Shown: positions 13,863 to 27,522 of the stretch, piece after piece | Layout: each line of letters starts with the position of its first letter | Numbering within the stretch: the stretch's first letter is position 1 | From: Rallus limicola | Lineage: Eukaryota; Chordata; Aves; Gruiformes; Rallidae | Length of the DNA: 64,000 nt | Direction of reading: 5' to 3' | NCBI GenBank assembly: GCA_022605955.1 | Contig: JAKCOZ010000637.1 | Location: 1-64,000, forward strand | Translations under genes and position numbers: made by a program | Notes under the pieces: generated by a model | Seen by the model: the letters and a program-made list of their open reading frames with translations, nothing else | Told to the model about the DNA's origin: nothing | Databases searched by the model: none

Positions 13863-15051
13863 ATGCCTTTCAGGCCTAGCTTCTTTACTTTGGAAGTTAT
13901 TGCTGGACGTTTAGCATGTTTTGAACTGCAGTCTGCTAGGGCCGAGAAAAGCACCGTAGGAGGTTCCAGGCATGTTCCCTCTTTCCAGGCAAAGGAAAAG
14001 GCTGAGAGCCAAAGTGACAGGGTCTGCTCGTGTGTCCTGTCAGGAGGTTTCAGACAAGCTATGCCTTTCAGGCCTAGCTTCTTTACTTTGGGAGTTATTG
14101 CTGGACGTTTAGCATGTTTTGAACTGCAGTCTGCTAGGGCCGAGAAAAGCACCGTAGGAGGTTCCAGGCATGTTCCCTCTTTCCAGGCAAAGGAAAAGGC
14201 TGAGAGCCAAAGTGACAGGGTCTGCTCGTGTGTCCTATTAGGGGGTTTCAGACAAGCTATGCCTTTCAGGCCTAGCTTCTTTACTTTGGGAGTTATTGCT
14301 GGACGTTTAGCATGTTTTGAACTGCAGTCTGCTAGGGCCGAGAAAAGCACCGTAGGAGGTTCCAGGCATGTTCCCTCTTTCCAGGCAAAGGAAAAGGCTG
14401 AGAGCCAAAGTGACAGGGTCTGCTCGTGTGTCCTGTTAGGAGGTTTCAGACGAGCTATGCCTTTCAGGCCTAGCTTCTTTACTTTGGAAGTTATTGCTGG
14501 ACGTTTAGCATGTTTTGAACTGCAGTCTGCTAGGGCCGAGAAAAGCACCGTAGGAGGTTCCAGGCATGTTCCCTCTTTCCAGGCAAAGGAAAAGGCTGAG
14601 AGCCAAAGTGACAGGGTCTGCTCGTGTGTCCTGTCAGGAGGTTTCAGACAAGCTATGCCTTTCAGGCCTAGCTTCTTTACTTTGGGAGTTATTGCTGGAC
14701 GTTTAGCATGTTTTGAACTGCAGTCTGCTAGGGCCGAGAAAAGCACCGTAGGAGGTTCCAGGCATGTTCCCTCTTTCCAGGCAAAGGAAAAGGCTGAGAG
14801 CCAAAGTGACAGGGTCTGCTCGTGTGTCCTATTAGGGGGTTTCAGACAAGCTATGCCTTTCAGGCCTAGCTTCTTTACTTTGGGAGTTATTGCTGGACGT
14901 TTAGCATGTTTTGAACTGCAGTCTGCTAGGGCCGAGAAAAGCACCGTAGGAGGTTCCAGGCATGTTCCCTCTTTCCAGGCAAAGGAAAAGGCTGAGAGCC
15001 AAAGTGACAGGGGTCTGCTCGTGTGTCCTGTTAGGAGGTTTCAGACAAGCT
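13863..15051 (+). repeat. 3-mer HOR in two copies
   Basis: Three monomers (594 bp) are repeated: one with 'tggaagtt' (32A) ending in 'gtcagg' (179C), one ending in 'ctattaggggg' (177A with 183G), and one plain. Copies start at 13,863 and 14,457. The first copy's last monomer leads into 'gacgagc'. The second has one extra G at 15,010-15,013, the only insertion between 13,863 and 62,078. In super-HOR unit 2 the same 32A/177A pair is followed by a different number of plain monomers, so this 3-mer is a local rearrangement of X1. Confidence 0.8.
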
Positions 15052-15447
15052 ATGCCTTTCAGGCCTAGCTTCTTTACTTTGGGAGTTATTGCTGGACGTT
15101 TAGCATGTTTTGAACTGCAGTCTGCTAGGGCCGAGAAAAGCACCGTAGGAGGTTCCAGGCATGTTCCCTCTTTCCAGGCAAAGGAAAAGGCTGAGAGCCA
15201 AAGTGACAGGGTCTGCTCGTGTGTCCTGTTAGGAGGTTTCAGACAAGCTATGCCTTTCAGGCCTAGCTTCTTTACTTTGGGAGTTATTGCTGGACGTTTA
15301 GCATGTTTTGAACTGCAGTCTGCTAGGGCCGAGAAAAGCACCGTAGGAGGTTCCAGGCATGTTCCCTCTTTCCAGGCAAAGGAAAAGGCTGAGAGCCAAA
15401 GTGACAGGGTCTGCTCGTGTGTCCTCTTACGAGGTTTCAGACGAGCT

Positions 15448-18400
15448 ATGCCTTTCAGGCCTAGCTTTTTTACTTTGGGAGTTATTGCTGGACGTTTAGC
15501 ATGTTTTGAACTGCAGTCTGCTAGGGCCGAGAAAAGCACCGTAGGAGGTTCCAGGCATGTTCCCTCTTTCCAGGCAAAGGAAAAGGCTGAGAGCCAAAGT
15601 GACAGGGTCTGCTCGTGTGTCCTGTTAGGAGGTTTCAGACGAGCTATGCCTTTCAGGCCTAGCTTCTTTACTTTGGGAGTTATTGCTGGACGTTTAGCAT
15701 GTTTTGAACTGCAGTCTGCTAGGGCCGAGAAAAGCACCGTAGGAGGTTCCAGGCATGTTCCCTCTTTCCAGGCAAAGGAAAAGGCTGAGAGCCAAAGTGA
15801 CAGGGTCTGCTCGTGTGTCCTGTTAGGAGGTTTCAGACAAGCTATGCCTTTCAGGCCTAGCTTCTTTCCTTTGTGAGTTATTGCTGGACGTTTAGCATGT
15901 TTTGAACTGCAGTCTGCTAGGGCCGAGAAAAGCACCGTAGGAGGTTCCAGGCATGTTCCCTCTTTCCAGGCAAAGGAAAAGGCTGAGAGCCAAAGTGACA
16001 GGGTCTGCTCGTGTGTCCTGTTAGGAGGTTTCAGACGAGCTATGCCTTTCAGGCCTAGCTTCTTTACTTTGGGAGTTATTGCTGGACGTTTAGCATGTTT
16101 TGAACTGCAGTCTGCTAGGGCCGAGAAAAGCACCGTAGGAGGTTCCAGGCATGTTCCCTCTTTCCAGGCAAAGGAAAAGGCTGAGAGCCAAAGTGACAGG
16201 GTCTGCTCGTGTGTCCTGTTAGGAGGTTTCAGACGAGCTATGCCTTTCAGGCCTAGCTTCTTTACTTTGGGAGTTATTGCTGGACGTTTAGCATGTTTTG
16301 AACTGCAGTCTGCTAGGGCCGAGAAAAGCACCGTAGGAGGTTCCAGGCATGTTCCCTCTTTCCAGGCAAAGGAAAAGGCTGAGAGCCAAAGTGACAGGGT
16401 CTGCTCGTGTGTCCTGTCAGGAGGTTTCAGACAAGCTATGCCTTTCAGGCCTAGCTTCTTTACTTTGGGAGTTATTGCTGGACGTTTAGCATGTTTTGAA
16501 CTGCAGTCTGCTAGGGCCGAGAAAAGCACCGTAGGAGGTTCCAGGCATGTTCCCTCTTTCCAGGCAAAGGAAAAGGCTGAGAGCCAAAGTGACAGGGTCT
16601 GCTCGTGTGTCCTGTCAGGAGGTTTCAGACAAGCTATGCCTTTCAGGCCTAGCTTCTTTACTTTTGGAGTTATTGCTGGACGTTTAGCATGTTTTGAACT
16701 GCAGTCTGCTAGGGCCGAGAAAAGCACCGTAGGAGGTTCCAGGCATGTTCCCTCTTTCCAGGCAAAGGAAAAGGCTGATAGTCAAAGTGACAGGGTCTGC
16801 TCGTGTGTCCTGTTAGGAGGTTTCAGACAAGCTATGCCTTTCAGGCCTAGCTTCTTTACTTTGGGAGTTATTGCTGGACGTTTAGCATGTTTTGAACTGC
16901 AGTCTGCTAGGGCCGAGAAAAGCACCGTAGGAGGTTCCAGGCATGTTCCCTCTTTCCAGGCAAAGGAAAAGGCTGAGAGCCAAAGTGACAGGGTCTGCTC
17001 GTGTGTCCTGTTAGGAGGTTTCAGACAAGCTATGCCTTTCAGGCCTAGCTTCTTTACTTTGGGAGTTATTGCTGGACGTTTAGCATGTTTTGAACTGCAG
17101 TCTGCTAGGGCCGAGAAAAGCACCGTAGGAGGTTCCAGGCATGTTCCCTCTTTCCAGGCAAAGGAAAAGGCTGAGAGCCAAAGTGACAGGGTCTGCTCGT
17201 GTGTCCTGTTAGGAGGTTTCAGACGAGCTATGCCTTTCAGGCCTAGCTTCTTTACTTTGGGAGTTATTGCTGGACGTTTAGCATGTTTTGAACTGCAGTC
17301 TGCTAGGGCCGAGAAAAGCACCGTAGGAGGTTCCAGGCATGTTCCCTCTTTCCAGGCAAAGGAAAAGGCTGAGAGCCAAAGTGACAGGGTCTGCTCGTGT
17401 GTCCTGTTAGGAGGTTTCAGACAAGCTATGCCTTTCAGGCCTAGCTTCTTTACTTTGGGAGTTATTGCTGGACGTTTAGCATGTTTTGAACTGCAGTCTG
17501 CTAGGGCCGAGAAAAGCACCGTAGGAGGTTCCAGGCATGTTCCCTCTTTGCAGGCAAAGGAAAAGGCTGAGAGCCAAAGTGACAGGGTCTGCTCGTGTGT
17601 CCTGTTAGGAGGTTTCAGACAAGCTATGCCTTTCAGGCCTAGCTTCTTTACTTTGGGAGTTATTGCTGGACGTTTAGCATGTTTTGAACTGCAGTCTGCT
17701 AGGGCCGAGAAAAGCACCGTAGGAGGTTCCAGGCATGTTCCCTCTTTCCAGGCAAAGGAAAAGGCTGAGAGCCAAAGTGACAGGGTCTGCTCGTGTGTCC
17801 TGTTAGGAGGTTTCAGACAAGCTATGCCTTTCAGGCCTAGCTTCTTTACTTTGGGAGTTATTGCTGGACGTTTAGCATGTTTTGAACTGCAGTCTGCTAG
17901 GGCCGAGAAAAGCACCGTAGGAGGTTCCAGGCATGTTCCCTCTTTCCAGGCAAAGGAAAAGGCTGAGAGCCAAAGTGACAGGGTCTGCTCGTGTGTCCTG
18001 TTAGGAGGTTTCAGACAAGCTATGCCTTTCAGGCCTAGCTTCTTTACTTTGGGAGTTATTGCTGGACGTTTAGCATGTTTTGAACTGCAGTCTGCTAGGG
18101 CCGAGAAAAGCACCGTAGGAGGTTCCAGGCATGTTCCCTCTTTCCAGGCAAAGGAAAAGGCTGAGAGCCAAAGTGACAGGGTCTGCTCGTGTGTCCTGTT
18201 AGGAGGTTTCAGACAAGCTATGCCTTTCAGGCCTAGCTTCTTTACTTTGGGAGTTATTGCTGGACGTTTAGCATGTTTTGAACTGCAGTCTGCTAGGGCC
18301 GAGAAAAGCACTGTAGGAGGTTCCAGGCATGTTCCCTCTTTCCAGGCAAAGGAAAAGGCTGAGAGCCAAAGTGACAGGGTCTGCTCGTGTGTCCTGTTAG

Positions 18401-21400
18401 GAGGTTTCAGACAAGCTATGCCTTTCAGGCCTAGCTTCTTTACTTTGGGAGTTATTGCTGGACGTTTAGCATGTTTTGAACTGCAGTCTGCTAGGGCCGA
18501 GAAAAGCACCGTAGGAGGTTCCAGGCATGTTCCCTCTTTCCAGGCAAAGGAAAAGGCTGAGAGCCAAAGTGACAGGGTCTGCTCGTGTGTCCTGTTAGGA
18601 GGTTTCAGACAAGCTATGCCTTTCAGGCCTAGCTTCTTTACTTTGGGAGTTATTGCTGGACGTTTAGCATGTTTTGAACTGCAGTCTGCTAGGGCCGAGA
18701 AAAGCACCGTAGGAGGTTCCAGGCATGTTCCCTCTTTCCAGGCAAAGGAAAAGGCTGAGAGCCAAAGTGACAGGGTCTGCTCGTGTGTCCTGTCAGGAGG
18801 TTTCAGACAAGCTATGCCTTTCAGGCCTAGCTTCTTTACTTTTGGAGTTATTGCTGGACGTTTAGCATGTTTTGAACTGCAGTCTGCTAGGGCCGAGAAA
18901 AGCACCGTAGGAGGTTCCAGGCATGTTCCCTCTTTCCAGGCAAAGGAAAAGGCTGATAGTCAAAGTGACAGGGTCTGCTCGTGTGTCCTGTTAGGAGGTT
19001 TCAGACAAGCTATGCCTTTCAGGCCTAGCTTCTTTACTTTGGGAGTTATTGCTGGACGTTTAGCATGTTTTGAACTGCAGTCTGCTAGGGCCGAGAAAAG
19101 CACCGTAGGAGGTTCCAGGCATGTTCCCTCTTTCCAGGCAAAGGAAAAGGCTGAGAGCCAAAGTGACAGGGTCTGCTCGTGTGTCCTGTTAGGAGGTTTC
19201 AGACAAGCTATGCCTTTCAGGCCTAGCTTCTTTACTTTGGGAGTTATTGCTGGACGTTTAGCATGTTTTGAACTGCAGTCTGCTAGGGCCGAGAAAAGCA
19301 CCGTAGGAGGTTCCAGGCATGTTCCCTCTTTCCAGGCAAAGGAAAAGGCTGAGAGCCAAAGTGACAGGGTCTGCTCGTGTGTCCTGTTAGGAGGTTTCAG
19401 ACGAGCTATGCCTTTCAGGCCTAGCTTCTTTACTTTGGGAGTTATTGCTGGACGTTTAGCATGTTTTGAACTGCAGTCTGCTAGGGCCGAGAAAAGCACC
19501 GTAGGAGGTTCCAGGCATGTTCCCTCTTTCCAGGCAAAGGAAAAGGCTGAGAGCCAAAGTGACAGGGTCTGCTCGTGTGTCCTGTTAGGAGGTTTCAGAC
19601 AAGCTATGCCTTTCAGGCCTAGCTTCTTTACTTTGGGAGTTATTGCTGGACGTTTAGCATGTTTTGAACTGCAGTCTGCTAGGGCCGAGAAAAGCACCGT
19701 AGGAGGTTCCAGGCATGTTCCCTCTTTCCAGGCAAAGGAAAAGGCTGAGAGCCAAAGTGACAGGGTCTGCTCGTGTGTCCTGTTAGGAGGTTTCAGACAA
19801 GCTATGCCTTTCAGGCCTAGCTTCTTTACTTTGGGAGTTATTGCTGGACGTTTAGCATGTTTTGAACTGCAGTCTGCTAGGGCCGAGAAAAGCACCGTAG
19901 GAGGTTCCAGGCATGTTCCCTCTTTCCAGGCAAAGGAAAAGGCTGAGAGCCAAAGTGACAGGGTCTGCTCGTGTGTCCTGTTAGGAGGTTTCAGACAAGC
20001 TATGCCTTTCAGGCCTAGCTTCTTTACTTTGGGAGTTATTGCTGGACGTTTAGCATGTTTTGAACTGCAGTCTGCTAGGGCCGAGAAAAGCACCGTAGGA
20101 GGTTCCAGGCATGTTCCCTCTTTCCAGGCAAAGGAAAAGGCTGAGAGCCAAAGTGACAGGGTCTGCTCGTGTGTCCTGTTAGGAGGTTTCAGACAAGCTA
20201 TGCCTTTCAGGCCTAGCTTCTTTACTTTGGGAGTTATTGCTGGACGTTTAGCATGTTTTGAACTGCAGTCTGCTAGGGCCGAGAAAAGCACCGTAGGAGG
20301 TTCCAGGCATGTTCCCTCTTTCCAGGCAAAGGAAAAGGCTGAGAGCCAAAGTGACAGGTCTGCTCGTGTGTCCTGTTAGGAGGTTTCAGACAAGCTATGC
20401 CTTTCAGGCCTAGCTTCTTTCCTTTGGGAGTTATTGCTGGACGTTTAGCATGTTTTGAACTGCAGTCTGCTAGGGCCGAGAAAAGCACCGTAGGAGGTTC
20501 CAGGCATGTTCCCTCTTTCCAGGCAAAGGAAAAGGCTGAGAGCCAAAGTGACAGGGTCTGCTCGTGTGTCCTGTCAGGAGGTTTCAGACAAGCTATGCCT
20601 TTCAGGCCTAGCTTCTTTACTTTGGGAGTTATTGCTGGACGTTTAGCATGTTTTGAACTGCAGTCTGCTAGGGCCGAGAAAAGCACCGTAGGAGGTTCCA
20701 GGCATGTTCCCTCTTTCCAGGCAAAGGAAAAGGCTGAGAGCCAAAGTGACAGGGTCTGCTCGTGTGTCCTGTCAGGAGGTTTCAGACAAGCTATGCCTTT
20801 CAGGCCTAGCTTCTTTACTTTTGGAGTTATTGCTGGACGTTTAGCATGTTTTGAACTGCAGTCTGCTAGGGCCGAGAAAAGCACCGTAGGAGGTTCCAGG
20901 CATGTTCCCTCTTTCCAGGCAAAGGAAAAGGCTGATAGTCAAAGTGACAGGGTCTGCTCGTGTGTCCTGTTAGGAGGTTTCAGACAAGCTATGCCTTTCA
21001 GGCCTAGCTTCTTTACTTTGGGAGTTATTGCTGGACGTTTAGCATGTTTTGAACTGCAGTCTGCTAGGGCCGAGAAAAGCACCGTAGGAGGTTCCAGGCA
21101 TGTTCCCTCTTTCCAGGCAAAGGAAAAGGCTGAGAGCCAAAGTGACAGGGTCTGCTCGTGTGTCCTGTTAGGAGGTTTCAGACAAGCTATGCCTTTCAGG
21201 CCTAGCTTCTTTACTTTGGGAGTTATTGCTGGACGTTTAGCATGTTTTGAACTGCAGTCTGCTAGGGCCGAGAAAAGCACCGTAGGAGGTTCCAGGCATG
21301 TTCCCTCTTTCCAGGCAAAGGAAAAGGCTGAGAGCCAAAGTGACAGGGTCTGCTCGTGTGTCCTGTTAGGAGGTTTCAGACAAGCTATGCCTTTCAGGCC

Positions 21401-24400
21401 TAGCTTCTTTACTTTGGGAGTTATTGCTGGACGTTTAGCATGTTTTGAACTGCAGTCTGCTAGGGCCGAGAAAAGCACCGTAGGAGGTTCCAGGCATGTT
21501 CCCTCTTTCCAGGCAAAGGAAAAGGCTGAGAGCCAAAGTGACAGGGTCTGCTCGTGTGTCCTGTTAGGAGGTTTCAGACAAGCTATGCCTTTCAGGCCTA
21601 GCTTCTTTACTTTGGGAGTTATTGCTGGACGTTTAGCATGTTTTGAACTGCAGTCTGCTAGGGCCGAGAAAAGCACCGTAGGAGGTTCCAGGCATGTTCC
21701 CTCTTTGCAGGCAAAGGAAAAGGCTGAGAGCCAAAGTGACAGGGTCTGCTCGTGTGTCCTGTTAGGAGGTTTCAGACAAGCTATGCCTTTCAGGCCTAGC
21801 TTCTTTACTTTGGGAGTTATTGCTGGACGTTTAGCATGTTTTGAACTGCAGTCTGCTAGGGCCGAGAAAAGCACCGTAGGAGGTTCCAGGCATGTTCCCT
21901 CTTTCCAGGCAAAGGAAAAGGCTGAGAGCCAAAGTGACAGGGTCTGCTCGTGTGTCCTGTTAGGAGGTTTCAGACAAGCTATGCCTTTCAGGCCTAGCTT
22001 CTTTACTTTGGGAGTTATTGCTGGACGTTTAGCATGTTTTGAACTGCAGTCTGCTAGGGCCGAGAAAAGCACCGTAGGAGGTTCCAGGCATGTTCCCTCT
22101 TTCCAGGCAAAGGAAAAGGCTGAGAGCCAAAGTGACAGGGTCTGCTCGTGTGTCCTGTTAGGAGGTTTCAGACAAGCTATGCCTTTCAGGCCTAGCTTCT
22201 TTACTTTGGGAGTTATTGCTGGACGTTTAGCATGTTTTGAACTGCAGTCTGCTAGGGCCGAGAAAAGCACCGTAGGAGGTTCCAGGCATGTTCCCTCTTT
22301 CCAGGCAAAGGAAAAGGCTGAGAGCCAAAGTGACAGGGTCTGCTCGTGTGTCCTGTTAGGAGGTTTCAGACAAGCTATGCCTTTCAGGCCTAGCTTCTTT
22401 ACTTTGGGAGTTATTGCTGGACGTTTAGCATGTTTTGAACTGCAGTCTGCTAGGGCCGAGAAAAGCACCGTAGGAGGTTCCAGGCATGTTCCCTCTTTCC
22501 AGGCAAAGGAAAAGGCTGAGAGCCAAAGTGACAGGGTCTGCTCGTGTGTCCTGTTAGGAGGTTTCAGACGAGCTATGCCTTTCAGGCCTAGCTTCTTTAC
22601 TTTGGGAGTTATTGCTGGACGTTTAGCATGTTTTGAACTGCAGTCTGCTAGGGCCGAGAAAAGCACCGTAGGAGGTTCCAGGCATGTTCCCTCTTTCCAG
22701 GCAAAGGAAAAGGCTGAGAGCCAAAGTGACAGGGTCTGCTCGTGTGTCCTGTCAGGAGGTTCAGACAAGCTATGCCTTTCAGGCCTAGCTTCTTTACTTT
22801 GGGAGTTATTGCTGGACGTTTAGCATGTTTTGAACTGCAGTCTGCTAGGGCCGAGAAAAGCACCGTAGGAGGTTCCAGGCATGTTCCCTCTTTCCAGGCA
22901 AAGGAAAAGGCTGAGAGCCAAAGTGACAGGGTCTGCTCGTGTGTCCTGTCAGGAGGTTTCAGACAAGCTATGCCTTTCAGGCCTAGCTTCTTTACTTTTG
23001 GAGTTATTGCTGGACGTTTAGCATGTTTTGAACTGCAGTCTGCTAGGGCCGAGAAAAGCACCGTAGGAGGTTCCAGGCATGTTCCCTCTTTCCAGGCAAA
23101 GGAAAAGGCTGATAGTCAAAGTGACAGGGTCTGCTCGTGTGTCCTGTTAGGAGGTTTCAGACAAGCTATGCCTTTCAGGCCTAGCTTCTTTACTTTGGGA
23201 GTTATTGCTGGACGTTTAGCATGTTTTGAACTGCAGTCTGCTAGGGCCGAGAAAAGCACCGTAGGAGGTTCCAGGCATGTTCCCTCTTTCCAGGCAAAGG
23301 AAAAGGCTGAGAGCCAAAGTGACAGGGTCTGCTCGTGTGTCCTGTTAGGAGGTTTCAGACAAGCTATGCCTTTCAGGCCTAGCTTCTTTACTTTGGGAGT
23401 TATTGCTGGACGTTTAGCATGTTTTGAACTGCAGTCTGCTAGGGCCGAGAAAAGCACCGTAGGAGGTTCCAGGCATGTTCCCTCTTTCCAGGCAAAGGAA
23501 AAGGCTGAGAGCCAAAGTGACAGGGTCTGCTCGTGTGTCCTGTTAGGAGGTTTCAGACGAGCTATGCCTTTCAGGCCTAGCTTCTTTACTTTGGGAGTTA
23601 TTGCTGGACGTTTAGCATGTTTTGAACTGCAGTCTGCTAGGGCCGAGAAAAGCACCGTAGGAGGTTCCAGGCATGTTCCCTCTTTCCAGGCAAAGGAAAA
23701 GGCTGAGAGCCAAAGTGACAGGGTCTGCTCGTGTGTCCTGTTAGGAGGTTTCAGACAAGCTATGCCTTTCAGGCCTAGCTTCTTTACTTTGGGAGTTATT
23801 GCTGGACGTTTAGCATGTTTTGAACTGCAGTCTGCTAGGGCCGAGAAAAGCACCGTAGGAGGTTCCAGGCATGTTCCCTCTTTCCAGGCAAAGGAAAAGG
23901 CTGAGAGCCAAAGTGACAGGGTCTGCTCGTGTGTCCTGTTAGGAGGTTTCAGACAAGCTATGCCTTTCAGGCCTAGCTTCTTTACTTTGGGAGTTATTGC
24001 TGGACGTTTAGCATGTTTTGAACTGCAGTCTGCTAGGGCCGAGAAAAGCACCGTAGGAGGTTCCAGGCATGTTCCCTCTTTCCAGGCAAAGGAAAAGGCT
24101 GAGAGCCAAAGTGACAGGGTCTGCTCGTGTGTCCTGTTAGGAGGTTTCAGACAAGCTATGCCTTTCAGGCCTAGCTTCTTTACTTTGGGAGTTATTGCTG
24201 GACGTTTAGCATGTTTTGAACTGCAGTCTGCTAGGGCCGAGAAAAGCACCGTAGGAGGTTCCAGGCATGTTCCCTCTTTCCAGGCAAAGGAAAAGGCTGA
24301 GAGCCAAAGTGACAGGGTCTGCTCGTGTGTCCTGTTAGGAGGTTTCAGACAAGCTATGCCTTTCAGGCCTAGCTTCTTTACTTTGGGAGTTATTGCTGGA

Positions 24401-26730
24401 CGTTTAGCATGTTTTGAACTGCAGTCTGCTAGGGCCGAGAAAAGCACCGTAGGAGGTTCCAGGCATGTTCCCTCTTTCCAGGCAAAGGAAAAGGCTGAGA
24501 GCCAAAGTGACAGGTCTGCTCGTGTGTCCTGTTAGGAGGTTTCAGACAAGCTATGCCTTTCAGGCCTAGCTTCTTTCCTTTGGGAGTTATTGCTGGACGT
24601 TTAGCATGTTTTGAACTGCAGTCTGCTAGGGCCGAGAAAAGCACCGTAGGAGGTTCCAGGCATGTTCCCTCTTTCCAGGCAAAGGAAAAGGCTGAGAGCC
24701 AAAGTGACAGGGTCTGCTCGTGTGTCCTGTTAGGAGGTTTCAGACAAGCTATGCCTTTCAGGCCTAGCTTCTTTACTTTGGGAGTTATTGCTGGACGTTT
24801 AGCATGTTTTGAACTGCAGTCTGCTAGGGCCGAGAAAAGCACCGTAGGAGGTTCCAGGCATGTTCCCTCTTTCCAGGCAAAGGAAAAGGCTGAGAGCCAA
24901 AGTGACAGGGTCTGCTCGTGTGTCCTGTCAGGAGGTTTCAGACAAGCTATGCCTTTCAGGCCTAGCTTCTTTACTTTGGGAGTTATTGCTGGACGTTTAG
25001 CATGTTTTGAACTGCAGTCTGCTAGGGCCGAGAAAAGCACCGTAGGAGGTTCCAGGCATGTTCCCTCTTTCCAGGCAAAGGAAAAGGCTGAGAGCCAAAG
25101 TGACAGGGTCTGCTCGTGTGTCCTGTTAGGAGGTTTCAGACAAGCTATGCCTTTCAGGCCTAGCTTCTTTCCTTTGGGAGTTATTGCTGGACGTTTAGCA
25201 TGTTTTGAACTGCAGTCTGCTAGGGCCGAGAAAAGCACCGTAGGAGGTTCCAGGCATGTTCCCTCTTTCCAGGCAAAGGAAAAGGCTGAGAGCCAAAGTG
25301 ACAGGGTCTGCTCGTGTGTCCTGTTAGGAGGTTTCAGACAAGCTATGCCTTTCAGGCCTAGCTTCTTTACTTTGGGAGTTATTGCTGGACGTTTAGCATG
25401 TTTTGAACTGCAGTCTGCTAGGGCCGAGAAAAGCACCGTAGGAGGTTCCAGGCATGTTCCCTCTTTCCAGGTAAAGGAAAAGGCTGAGAGCCAAAGTGAC
25501 AGGGTCTGCTCGTGTGTCCTGTCAGGAAGTTTCAGACAAGCTATGCCTTTCAGGCCTAGCTTCTTTACTTTTGGAGTTATTGCTGGACGTTTAGCATGTT
25601 TTGAACTGCAGTCTGCTAGGGCCGAGAAAAGCACCGTAGGAGGTTCCAGGCATGTTCCCTCTTTCCAGGCAAAGGAAAAGGCTGATAGTCAAAGTGACAG
25701 GGTCTGCTCGTGTGTCCTGTTAGGAGGTTTCAGACAAGCTATGCCTTTCAGGCCTAGCTTCTTTACTTTGGGAGTTATTGCTGGACGTTTAGCATGTTTT
25801 GAACTGCAGTCTGCTAGGGCCGAGAAAAGCACCGTAGGAGGTTCCAGGCATGTTCCCTCTTTCCAGGCAAAGGAAAAGGCTGAGAGCCAAAGTGACAGGG
25901 TCTGCTCGTGTGTCCTGTTAGGAGGTTTCAGACAAGCTATGCCTTTCAGGCCTAGCTTCTTTACTTTGGGAGTTATTGCTGGACGTTTAGCATGTTTTGA
26001 ACTGCAGTCTGCTAGGGCCGAGAAAAGCACCGTAGGAGGTTCCAGGCATGTTCCCTCTTTCCAGGCAAAGGAAAAGGCTGAGAGCCAAAGTGACAGGGTC
26101 TGCTCATGTGTCCTGTTAGGAGGTTTCAGACAAGCTATGCCTTTCAGGCCTAGCTTCTTTACTTTGGGAGTTATTGCTGGACGTTTAGCATGTTTTGAAC
26201 TGCAGTCTGCTAGGGCCGAGAAAAGCACCGTAGGAGGTTCCAGGCATGTTCCCTCTTTCCAGGCAAAGGAAAAGGCTGAGAGCCAAAGTGACAGGGTCTG
26301 CTCGTGTGTCCTGTTAGGAGGTTTCAGACAAGCTATGCCTTTCAGGCCTAGCTTCTTTACTTTGGGAGTTATTGCTGGACGTTTAGCATGTTTTGAACTG
26401 CAGTCTGCTAGGGCCGAGAAAAGCACCGTAGGAGGTTCCAGGCATGTTCCCTCTTTCCAGGCAAAGGAAAAGGCTGAGAGCCAAAGTGACAGGGTCTGCT
26501 CGTGTGTCCTGTTAGGAGGTTTCAGACAAGCTATGCCTTTCAGGCCTAGCTTCTTTACTTTGGGAGTTATTGCTGGACGTTTAGCATGTTTTGAACTGCA
26601 GTCTGCTAGGGCCGAGAAAAGCACCGTAGGAGGTTCCAGGCATGTTCCCTCTTTCCAGGCAAAGGAAAAGGCTGAGAGCCAAAGTGACAGGGTCTGCTCG
26701 TGTGTCCTGTTAGGAGGTTTCAGACGAGCT
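15448..26730 (+). repeat. L1 segment, first copy of intra-array duplication
   Basis: L1 begins after the rare junction 'ctcttacgagg' and the monomer with 'cttttttac'; the same junction precedes L2 at 33,859 (offset 18,411 bp). Monomers with 'cttttgg' (30T) plus 'gatagtc' start sub-blocks: A 16,636-18,813 (11 monomers), B 18,814-20,792 (10, with a G deletion at 20,357), C 20,793-22,969 (11, with a T deletion near 22,760), D 22,970-25,542 (13, with a G deletion at 24,513). A and C share a 123G monomer four places in; B and D share a G deletion at the eighth monomer followed by a 25C monomer. A+B spans 21 monomers, C+D 24. Confidence 0.88.
15872..15876 (+). other. Private G-to-T change in a 25C monomer
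   Basis: At 15,874 'tttgggag' reads 'tttgtgag' (monomer position 31). It turns a GGA codon of the spurious forward frame into TGA. The paired monomer of L2 near 34,287 keeps the G, so the change arose, or was lost, after the two L segments separated. Confidence 0.8.
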
Positions 26731-27522
26731 ATGCCTTTCAGGCCTAGCTTCTTTACTTTGGGAGTTATTGCTGGACGTTTAGCATGTTTTGAACTGCAGT
26801 CTGCTAGGGCCGAGAAAAGCACCGTAGGAGGTTCCAGGCATGTTCCCTCTTTCCAGGCAAAGGAAAAGGCTGAGAGCCAAAGTGACAGGGTCTGCTCGTG
26901 TGTCCTGTTAGGGGGTTTCAGACAAGCTATGCCTTTCAGGCCTAGCTTCTTTACTTTGGGAGTTATTGCTGGACGTTTAGCATGTTTTGAACTGCAGTCT
27001 GCTAGGGCCGAGAAAAGCACCGTAGGAGGTTCCAGGCATGTTCCCTCTTTCCAGGCAAAGGAAAAGGCTGAGAGCCAAAGTGACAGGGTCTGCTCGTGTG
27101 TCCTGTTAGGAGGTTTCAGACAAGCTATGCCTTTCAGGCCTAGCTTCTTTACTTTGGGAGTTATTGCTGGACGTTTAGCATGTTTTGAACTGCAGTCTGC
27201 TAGGGCCGAGAAAAGCACCGTAGGAGGTTCCAGGCATGTTCCCTCTTTCCAGGCAAAGGAAAAGGCTGAGAGCCAAAGTGACAGGGTCTGCTCGTGTGTC
27301 CTGTCAGGAGGTTTCAGACAAGCTATGCCTTTCAGGCCTAGCTTCTTTACTTTGGGAGTTATTGCTGGACGTTTAGCATGTTTTGAACTGCAGTCTGCTA
27401 GGGCCGAGAAAAGCACTGTAGGAGGTTCCAGGCATGTTCCCTCTTTCCAGGCAAAGGAAAAGGCTGAGAGCCAAAGTGACAGGGTCTGCTCGTGTGTCCT
27501 GTTAGGAGGTTTCAGACAAGCT

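Larger units (their letters stand above)
11652..26730 (+). repeat. Super-HOR unit 1 (76 monomers, X1 + L1)
   Basis: This block and 26,731-44,150 carry the same rare monomer variants in the same order. In the X part, six markers pair up: five-G run 11,832/26,911; 'cactg' 12,343/27,414; 'gagagg' plus 'ctcttaggggg' 12,806/27,874; 'gaactcca' 13,513/28,573; 'aaactg' 13,725/28,771; 'tggaagtt' 13,892/28,938. Their offset falls smoothly from 15,079 to 15,046, as expected if the surplus bases are scattered insertions. X1 spans 11,652-15,447 (19 monomers) and L1 spans 15,448-26,730 (57 monomers). Unit ends are set by where the marker order restarts, so they are approximate to about one monomer. Confidence 0.85.
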